Positions 55,523 to 64,000 of a DNA stretch of 64,000 nt are shown piece by piece. Origin of the DNA: Apium graveolens. Lineage: Eukaryota > Streptophyta > Magnoliopsida > Apiales > Apiaceae. Within the stretch, counting starts at the first letter, position 1, and each line of letters opens with the position of its first letter. The DNA is taken from NCBI RefSeq assembly GCF_009905375.1, contig NC_133650.1, positions 296,049,957-296,113,956 of the forward strand. Direction: 5' to 3'. Below the pieces are notes generated by a model. The model was not told where the DNA came from. It saw only the letters and a list, made by a program, of their open reading frames with translations, and did no database searches. The position numbers and the translations under genes are program-made.

Positions 55523-58100
55523 AGGATTCCGTCTCGGAATCAGTTCAGAAATAGGTAGGGATATGCTTCTCGCATGACAACCTCGAGTTCTCATGTTGAC
55601 CTTGCAGTATTTGATCTTTTCATAAAATTTCCACTCATCCATCCAATATAATTCCGGGTACTCGTCCTTGTAGTCTTATGACCTCTATACGTTACTCGAC
55701 ATACGCTAAGTCTGGCTACGAGTTTATTAGCTCATTTTCAATCATATGTTTGGTTTTGACGGTTAAATTTCCTTAACTCGATTCGTGGTACTCGTTATAA
55801 ATTTGGTGACCGTTCGACGATGGTGCTAATTTGTAAGTCAACTTTCTTAGTCCTTTAATTCTTCAACTGGTCCAATAAATCTTGGGTTCAACATCTCTTT
55901 CCCTTTTGAATCTCATCACTCCCTCCTCGGGAGGTACTTTCAACAATACTTGTTTCGCTACTTCGTACTTTCTGTCTTTATAGTTCTGGTCCGCATATCT
56001 CTATTGTTTATCCTGGGCTGCCACTAGCCGGGTTCTGATAAGTTCTAGGAATTCCTTTGGTCTGTTGACTCAACTATGGTCCAGTATCCTCCGCTTACCA
56101 ATTTCTTCCCAACCTAAGAGAGAACAATTCTTTCTTTCGTATAAAGCTTTGTAGCCATTCCAATGCACGCATGATAACTCGTTATTGTCGATTATTCGAT
56201 TAACTTCAACTGGTCGCTTCATTTCCCTTAAAATCTATAATATGGACAATTATCAAATCTTGATTAGAATCATCCTTCAACTTATTCGTTTCCCCCCTCC
56301 ATCACTCCTACTAGTGCTAGAGTTTCGTTCCTTAACGTTTTCCCATTTTGGTGCATCATCTCTGTCGATTATTTTATGTAAGAAGTTCTCGTCACATTTC
56401 AACATGTTCGTCTCATGTTACACGCTTAATGTCAGATTTAACATTTCTTCCCGTAGTAACGTAAGGCACATCCTCGTCCTGTTGCCATCTTGAAGGAAGC
56501 ACCATTTCATACGCAATTGATTGACATATTTTAGAATCGTGGAACGTTCAGTTTCCGTCATCGGTCGGACTTCTTTAATCATTCCCTGTATAATATCTAT
56601 AGTACTACGATACCTTCTGGGTCATACTTGTTATTCTCGCTAGCGCCTTAAACGTATTCACGTTTATTGGTATCTGCTACCAGTGGCCTTTATAGGGTGT
56701 GTACGAACTTCTTTGCCTTCTATTAGCTCGGATAATGACATCTTTCATTCTTTCACGCTGTCCTTCGTAAGGGATATCGGCGACTATTTTTCGTATGCTA
56801 GCATGGTAAGTACATCTACACGAATTATCTGTCAACTATAGGCGATTCCCCAAACCGTTCCAAATAAAAGGTAAGCCGCTAGACATATATTCAATGGTCA
56901 GGATAGTCCTCTCATTCTACTTGTCGATTTGAGAACCCTAAGTCATTCTTCTGTCCGTTCTTTTTCACAAAATATCTTGGGAAATAGTCCCGTTAATTAA
57001 ATCTTGGGTCATTGCATGGTGTAGTCATCACAGGGTCTCTCTGTCCCAATTATCTCTTCCGCGTTCATAACAATTTTATAGAGTGGACATCTATCGTTTG
57101 CATAATAAAGTAAGCGGTCTTATTTAATCTATCACTCAAAATCCTCAAATAGCACGACGGCTAACTTGGTTCTTGATAATCCTACTTCAAAATTTATTAT
57201 AATTAACTCTTACTCCTATTTGGGTCATCTACAAGTTGAAATCGCCAAAATTTTAACCCTCGCCTTTCCGTTTTCATTTTCAACCATGTCGAATACTTAC
57301 TTACCTACTCAATGACATCCTTTTTCATATTCTGTCATGAATAATATCCGTTTACATTTTTTTTGGCACCTTTATGTCTTCTTGTTAAGTAATAAATCGT
57401 TCTTTTCATGCGATCCTTCTCATCAGTTATTCTGAGATTTATCATCCTCCATATATCTTTTCCTACTTAAAGTGTCGGCCACCACATTGGCTTTTCCTTG
57501 ATGATAATAGATTCCTCAATCATGGCCTTTGATCAATTTGATCATATCCTCTATCTCGTGTTCAGTGTAAAAAAATATTTCCAAAATTTTCTCATAAGTA
57601 AACTCCTTGTCCCTTTCAGTCCGAACCTTATCGCAATTATTCTAGATTATTATTAGAAAGCCTTATGTCACGGTCCTTAAGCTGCGTAGACATATCATTA
57701 GACTTCACGCAACATCCTATTTTATCGTCGAGTAATTCTAGCACGGAATTGCTACTAACCTTACCTTCAATTCTTGAAAATCTTATTCCTCAAATTCATA
57801 CATGCTTGGTTTTTCCCAAATTAATTAACACCTCTCCCGATAATGTTTCATAGAAGTGTACCTCACTAATCATGTCGTATCCCTATTTTCGTTCTTCTAT
57901 AAACATATTAAAGATACTTATGATAATAACTAAACATGGTATTCTTCTTTTTAAAACAACTTACTCATCACGATGCTCCGATTGCACCATCATAGCACTG
58001 AGCTTTCAGTCTCATATTACAACAATCGGTTTTCAACTATACCTCTCTTTGTTGGGAAGGCAATTAGCCTTGGAAAAATGATTTTCACGATATCGATAAA
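55523..58100 (-). pseudogene. TekG internal region, highly degenerate gypsy pol
   Basis: No long frame survives. One clear block on the minus strand at 57460-57515 reads YYHQGKANVVADTLSR, the end of gypsy RNase H next to integrase. By order, integrase remnants should lie at about 55.6-57.4 kb and RT toward 58 kb. Many C-to-T and G-to-A changes are likely because the region is AT-rich. Plus-strand frames here are shadows. No second TekG LTR is seen. Confidence 0.6.
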
Positions 58101-58630
58101 ATTTAGACAGTCTTAACAAGGTTTCAAAATCTAACATCTGAACAAATAATGAGCTCTGAATAAAGGAGTCGCAACACTCAGAAGATTTATAACTTGGAAG
58201 GAAGAATATAACAAGGATTACCCTTCCATGTCCTTAGAATTCTATATTGTGATATTATGGAGAATATCCATTGAAAGCAATGATTGCTGAATAATAACAT
58301 CATATGAATGATACTTGTAAGATTTTCCCATTGAAAGAATACTTTTCTTCTTGAATAATGAAAGAAATATCGAATAACATCCTCAACCAATGGTTAACCA
58401 TTGAGGTCTCAAAGAGGTGCTATTTTGAAAGAAGAATTTTATCCAATGATTAATAAATAAGGAAGTATATTGTTCTTCAATCACTTTATGATTTTAATTG
58501 GATATTCGTTATATAAACGAAAGAATAAAATATTTCATGAACAAAATATTTCAATAAATTGAATATGAATTCTCGTTTGAGTGGGCAACCTAGTTAGGTC
58601 TCAATTAAATCAATCATTGAAAATTTCATT
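58101..58630. other. Unassigned stretch between TekG and CopC
   Basis: AT-rich sequence with no recognised motif. It could be further TekG interior or host DNA. It joins the CopC LTR at 58631. Confidence 0.4.
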
Positions 58631-59708
58631 GTTATTCCTAGAGGACTAACAATGAGATTTACAGAAGGGGGGTTGAATGTAAATCTCAAAACTTTTTCAG
58701 GTTTTGAGAAGTTTATTAAAGCAGTGTGTTCTAGATGAACAAGTGTATGAATTGCTTTGAGCTAATGCAGACAGATATATATTCAAACACAAAATGTAAA
58801 GAACACAACAAACTTTAAAAACTTTTCTGGTGGATTTGTTGTTCCACCAGAGATGGTATATTAGAAAATCTGTGTTCAACAATGTTGATCACAGCTGCAT
58901 CCTAGTACAAACTAGATGAATTTTCTCTCAAGATATTTCTTAACAGCTCTGGAAAATCTCTCTCTAATTACTAGCTTCTTCTTGGTTTTTATATTACCAA
59001 GTGTACAAGTGAAAAACAATATAAAATTACAATAGTAAAATAAGTTCTTCACTTGCTTCTTTTCCTGTTCACTCCAGTACTTTGTTGACTATTGCATCTT
59101 TGTACTAAAGAAGAACGGCTGCTTTTTCTGTTGATCCTGAAATTCGGCTACCACATCTCAGTTTTCTCTGTCAACCCATGTGCCTCTGTCTGTAGGTACA
59201 ACTACCACTTATCAACGGCTAATTAGCAGAACATCCGTTGAAGCTTTCATCCGTTAATGACTTCATCCGTTGAAGGATGTTATCCGTTGAAGCTTTCATC
59301 CGTTGATGCATTTATCCGTTGATGCTCTCATCCGTTGAAGGATGTTATCCGTTGAAGCTTTAGAGACATCCGTTGAAGCTTAGCTTCTCATCCGTTGAAG
59401 GTCTTTAAGTCATCCGTTGATACCACTTCATTTATACAAAATTACAAGGCATGAAATATTTACAATTGGCCTTCCTATCTGCATATCATCTAGTAGTCAA
59501 CATGACTTATAGTTTCTCTCAACTTCTAAGAATTACATTTTAAATACAGAGACTGAAATATGCTACAATACTAGACTTATTTCTAAGTAAAGCTACACCA
59601 TCAACGGATAGCCAAAGTGGTCTTATCCGTTGAGGCTACTGACACTAAATTTCTACTTAAGTATTTTGTTAAACATATCATCAAACTAATGCACATATAT
59701 TCCTAACA
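58631..59708 (-). repeat. CopC 3' LTR
   Basis: On the plus strand it runs from TGTTATTCCTAGAGG to ATATTCCTAACA, 1,078 bases. CATTCAACCCCCCTTCTG (minus strand, near 58670) is shared with CopB. It holds the ATCCGTTGA array. Confidence 0.88.
59218..59640. repeat. CopC LTR array of ATCCGTTGA words
   Basis: Eleven copies of ATCCGTT (mostly ATCCGTTGA, often followed by AGCTTTC or AGGATGTT) lie at about 59242-59425, all in one orientation. An inverted TCAACGGAT at about 59599 pairs with a direct copy at about 59625. The regular look is a short-word array, not CRISPR. Confidence 0.92.
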
Positions 59709-59722
59709 ATCTCCCCCTATTT
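59709..59722 (-). promoter_or_regulatory. CopC polypurine tract
   Basis: On the minus strand AATAGGGGGAGAT directly precedes the 3' LTR, the same type as in CopA (GGGGGAGAT). Confidence 0.85.
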
Positions 59723-59899
59723 ATGTCTATAAGAATTGTAGGCATAAATTCAGGGTTAACTTGATGATAACAAAACACTTAACAAATATTTGAATTGAAA
59801 CTAAGTAGAAATATAAAAGTGCTGCAAAAGTGTATGTACTAGGAGGTAATTGAAGATTTACAGTATTTCCAAGGGTGCTCCTCTAGCCTGAGCAAATCA

Positions 59900-62800
59900 T
59901 TATTTTCTTCTTTGTTCCCTGGTTTTCTTTCCTAGCCCTTTGTCATTTTCCTCAAATTGGAGTTGGAGTTGTCTGAAGAATTCAGCTTCATCTTCATCAC
60001 TGATATCCAACTTAGATTGCATTTCTTTGAGAGTTTCATTGCTGGCAATCTTGAGTTGGTCTTCAAGTCTGAAAAATCTTCTGACTCCTTTGTCATCTCT
60101 AAATTCCATCAACCAATGAGGTGATTTGTGAATTTTAGTTCCCCTTTCTTGTATGAGTAAGGTTCTGGGCAAAGCATTTGGTTCCCTCCAAGTCTTCCTT
60201 ATGTTGGCAATCTTGTTGAGAATTTCAGTCTTGGCTGTTCTGGTAAAGCCAGAATCCTTTTTGATGGCTGAAAAGACTCTGATCAAGGTAGAGTAGCCTT
60301 CATTTAGAATCCTGTAGAGAGGCCATGTTCTTTCCCCAGCTCCCTTATATCTGAAAACCAATCTCTCTGGTAGCTGTCTGTAGGCAGCTATTCCCCTTAC
60401 TTCCTCCAGCTCATCCAGATAGAGATTAATGTCTGAAGCTTCTTTTATGTCACAGATGTGAACATAATCATCTTTAGAAATGGGTGGCTTAGGGTTAGGT
60501 TTTTGTTTTTGAGTGAATTTCTTAGAGGTTAGGGGAGGTGTAGATTTAGATTTTCTTTTCTGTTTCTTTGGTAGTGGTAGAGTGGTTAAAAAGGTAGGCA
60601 ATGTGATGTTGTCCCAATCAATAGGTTCCTCTTTTGGAATGATTGGTTCACCATGGATATTTATAGAGGGATCAGCAACAAAAGGTTTAGGTATGGAAGG
60701 TAGTGGTTTAGATATAGATTTGGTATCTTCAGGGTTATCTTCACTCCTTCTGTGTGCCTTGGCCTTTCTTCTGTTTCCCTTCTGCCATTCCTCTCTTTCT
60801 TCCATATTTTCACCAAATATGCTCCCAAGAACCTCATCTAAGTTAGCAATCTTTTCTTCACCCCTGACTTCAATTCCTTTCATTTCTTCAACTTGGCTTG
60901 ACTTTAGCTGTTTTTCAAGCTTTGCTTGTGCTCTTTTGTCAGCCTTGAGTTTTACAGCTTCTTTCTTCAACCTTCTGGTTTCTTCCCTTTTGGCCTTTAG
61001 AAATTTGGGATGTCCTTGCATCACACAGATACTCTTTCCCTCTCTATAGATAAAGGCCATGTCCATTCTCTCACCCTTGTCCTTGGTCTCCTTCTTCTTT
61101 ATGATGCTTGCACTTAGAACTTTGTCTCCATCAGGTTTTGGAAGAGGAAAGTCTTCTTCCTGCATCTGAGCAAAGTCTAGGGGATTCTTTGTGGAGTCCA
61201 TACTGGATCTAGTGTTAGGCTTTAGAACCATAGGTTTTAAATTCTTGAAAGAAGTCTCTCCAACCTTATTTCTCCCTACTGGCTTGAGCTCCATGTTGAT
61301 TGGTTCAATCTTTGTGCTAAATTTCACAGATGTTGATTTATTTTATGTAGAACCAAACACCAATTGCAACCTTTCATCAATTCTCCTCCATTGTTCTTTC
61401 ATTTGTATTTCAGCTGCTGCTAGCTGAATCAAATCAATTCCATCAGGTTTTCCCTTGATTTGAATGATTGGAGAGGTAGTGATGGCAGGAACTAGCACTT
61501 TAGATATCTGAATCTTTGTAGAGGGCTCTCCTTCCCCTTCCCTTTTATTCTCCCCCTTTTTGTTATCATCAAGGAGAGGGGTCAAGCCTTGTGCTTTTGC
61601 CAGCTGCATTAGGAGATTGGTTTGAGATTGTTGGTTGAGAAGAAGGGTGGCCACAGAATCTTCAATTCCTTGAACTCTGTCTTCCAACTTGGCCAGCCTT
61701 TGTTCAGTAACTGATTCCTTTTTCAATCTCGAAACCAAGTCCTGCAAAGTACCATAGGGCATGACTGAATCCAATTTTTCTGAAGTGAAGGATTTCAAGT
61801 CAGCAATATCTTTCCTGAGATCATCTAGACTCATATCTTGCTTTACTTTCTGCAACTTCATGAGATGCAGTGAGTCCAGGTGAGCTTGGAGGATAGCCTT
61901 GATATTTGCATTTGAAGTGTTCTGAATGGCCTGTTGAATAGTGATGATTTGTTTGACCAAGTGGACATTGAATTCACCTGTTCTATGCTCCTTAGTCAAG
62001 GCCCATTCAGGTAGATTAGGAATGGAATTAGGGTCTTCATCTCCCCCTATGTTCATGCTTCCATCAGAAGAAATAGAGTCATCATCATCAGAATTTACTC
62101 CAAATTCCTCAGATGGCTCACCAGCTGTAGAAGGCATCCTGTTAATAGCAGCTTTATCCCTTTGAAGAGATTCTGTTGAGTGCACTAGATGTAGTGTCCT
62201 CTCTGCCTCCTCATTGCCCTGAGCAGCCAACAGTTGATAGGCTGTCACAGGATGAGTAAAAGTGTCAGCATCCAAGGAAATGTTATCAATTACAGCTTTG
62301 TAATGTTGCTGAAATTGTCTTTCCTTTTCAGCATCATCCACAATCATTGACTCATGAGCAATGGCTGGTTCCACCCTTGTATCAACTGTACCTGCTTTTC
62401 TCTCTTTTTCTCTATGTTCTTGCATCAGGGGCTCCCCCTGGCTCACACATCTCACTCCCTCACCTTCACCTTCTAAGGTGGTACTCCACTCACTGACTTT
62501 TGCCATGCTGGAAGAAATAGCATGCATTTTTGTGCTCTCAATCTCTCCTTTTGCCTGGGAGCAACCCAGCCTCTCACTCAAATTTTCACTCCCTGCCCTC
62601 AATCCTAAAAGTGATTGCACAGTATTCATGTCTTCTACACTTGGAATCATTTCAGTTATTTGTGTAGAGACTATCAACGGATGTGGAATATCCGTTGAAG
62701 TTGAAACTGTTGTTATCAACGGATAACTGCTGTTAAGCTTATCCGTTGAAGAGCAACCACTTGTCAACGGATGAGTGATATCCGTTGAAGAAGGAAAAGA

Positions 62801-64000
62801 AGATGAAATTGAAAGTGATATAATTGTTGAATCTGTATAGATTGATTTGATATGTGTTGATACAGATCCTTCAATTATATCTGAAAGAATTTGCGGGTGA
62901 TCCAACAAATCATCTAAAAGATGATGATCACCTGTATTTGAGTGGGGCTCCTCCCTGAGTTGTAAAGAGGGAGAATCAGGAATTGATGGGAATAACATAT
63001 CCACATCCAGAGATGGTGAAGAAGTATTTGGTGATTGATGTGTAGTTATTGTGAGAGAATGGGGCTGTGACTCCACATTTATTGGAGTCACATCAAACTG
63101 AGTTTGAGAAGGCACAGAGACAGATGGATGTATCTGTGCAGTGTGTGCACCCTGTGTAGAAGATTGGGTTCTAGCCTTCTTCCTTCTAATAAAAGCTTTT
63201 GTAGGTGAGTGTTTGGCTTTAGTGTCCCTCCCTCTTTTGTTCTGTGTTCCTGGTTGGGAACTCTTTTCAATAGTAACATCCTTTTGGGAGGATGCTACTA
63301 GGGATGTGCTAGAAACCTTTTCAACCACCACAGCTTTTTGAGAAACTGGGGCTTGGCTAGCTTGGGAAGCACTCAACTCTCCTTCCTTATCCTGGGGGTT
63401 TCTTTGATGTTCACCCCTCCCCTCACCACTCACACCCTGTTCACTTCCCTCAGGGTTAATGGTTGTTGTTACAACTGTTGTCTTTTGAGAAACAACAGAG
63501 GTGGTTTTCTTTGTCTTGGATTTTGAAAGTTTAGATTTGGTGACCTTGGTAGAAATCTGTTGGGGCATTGACACAGATTTCATGGCCACACTAGAAGATA
63601 AAGAAATAGAGGGGTTGGAAGAAGTAGGAGTTGTAGAAGCAATTACCTCACCTACCTGGGGTGCATTCATGATTGGTAAATATACCAATTGCACACTGCT
63701 GTTTAGATCCATTCTCTTCAAGTCTGCAAGAACTCTTTTCTCTTGTGCCCAGCACTTGAGTTTATTATTCTCATTGATTATGACTAAACCTTCATCAACA
63801 TGGTTAGCCAATAACATAAAGAATCTAGCATAATAGATGTTATTAGGTCTATTAGCTTTGTTACCTAATCTAGTACCTAATTCTAGCATCACATAGTTGC
63901 TAAAGTTAAAGTACCTATCAGAAACAAGCATATAGAACATATTAACAAGAGATGAAGTTATGGCATCAAAATTACTAATTTTCCCAGAGAAAACCTTTAT
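59900..64000 (-). pseudogene. CopC extra coding region (long ORF downstream of pol), one internal stop, open at the edge
   Basis: A single minus-strand frame runs from beyond the right edge to 59900, about 1,365 codons, interrupted once by TAA at 61343-61345. Order: a segment like the CopA extra region (NFSNYVMLELGTRLGNK, near 63880); a Ser/Thr/Pro-rich stretch with KKTTSVVSQKTTVV and KAFIRRKKARTQ; a part encoded by the LTR word (62670-62790); an acidic Ser/Asp run; a coiled coil (61600-61900, RLKKESVTEQRLAKLEDRVQ); the stop; a charged coiled coil near 60880-61000; and a C-terminal folded part (VRGIAAYRQLPERLVFRYKG, SPHWLMEFRDDKGVRRFFRL). No signal peptide or membrane segment is visible. The position is that of the env-like ORF of SIRE elements, but an envelope role is unsupported. 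Function unknown. Confidence 0.8.
62668..62792. repeat. ATCCGTTGA/TCAACGGAT pairs inside the CopC coding region
   Basis: Six copies alternate in orientation: TCAACGGAT, ATCCGTTGA, TCAACGGAT, ATCCGTTGA, TCAACGGAT, ATCCGTTGA, making three inverted pairs. They encode STDI/PLI-type residues in a low-complexity part of the protein. The word is that of the CopC LTR array. Confidence 0.9.

Larger units (their letters stand above)
58631..64000 (-). mobile_element. CopC: 3' half of a minus-strand Sirevirus-like copia element
   Basis: The 3' LTR, PPT and extra coding region are visible. Pol, gag and the 5' LTR would lie right of the window. The LTR start (TGTTAGGAATATATG on the minus strand) and end match the CopB LTR family, and the extra coding region matches that of CopA. 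Confidence 0.88.

Noticed and set aside
59218..59640. Regular short repeats resembling a CRISPR array
   Set aside because: The repeated word is only 9 bases, spacing is irregular, the same word occurs inside coding sequence, and the setting is a plant LTR.
60513..63833. Several plus-strand frames of 60-180 residues
   Set aside because: All are antisense shadows of the long minus-strand CopC coding region.

Overview
The window is plant nuclear DNA, most likely from a eudicot. Protein genes are split by short GT-AG introns, two host genes match families found across land plants, and most of the sequence is nested LTR retrotransposons and small TIR elements. The species cannot be read from the sequence. 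No rRNA, tRNA, CRISPR array or bacterial operon was seen.

Gene-bearing part (1-16.1 kb). On the minus strand is the 5' part of a GAUT12/IRX8-type GT8 galacturonosyltransferase (five exons, running off the left edge). Divergent from it, across 2.25 kb, a 20-exon plus-strand gene (4191-14870) encodes a complete 1,206-residue chorein-N lipid-transfer-type protein related to UHRF1BP1/BLTP3. Four small TIR elements sit in its introns. A single-exon gene (15418-16035) follows, for a probable plastid-targeted protein of unknown role.

Repeat-bearing part (18.3-64 kb). CopA is a minus-strand Sirevirus-like Ty1/copia element, 18570-46731, flanked by ATTTG target duplications. It received three later insertions: a 2.57-kb solo-LTR-like element with long inverted ends in its left LTR, a PIF/Harbinger-type MITE in its right LTR (TTA duplication), and a 10.5-kb Tat-type Ty3/gypsy element (TatG, CAACC duplication) in its gag-pol. 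TatG carries, besides gag-pol, an antisense reading frame with two apparent introns. To the right are CopB, the 5' half of a plus-strand copia element (47448-51648); a degenerate minus-strand Tekay/Del-like gypsy element with one visible LTR (TekG, from 51649); and CopC, the 3' half of a minus-strand copia element (58631 to the edge) with a long, nearly open extra reading frame downstream of where pol lies.

A common theme is that CopA, CopB/CopC and TatG each carry many copies of a family-specific, CGA- or CGG-containing palindromic word. In CopB and CopC the word lies in the LTR and also inside coding sequence. Almost every retroelement gene here has stops or frameshifts; the extra frame of CopC, with one internal stop, is the best preserved.
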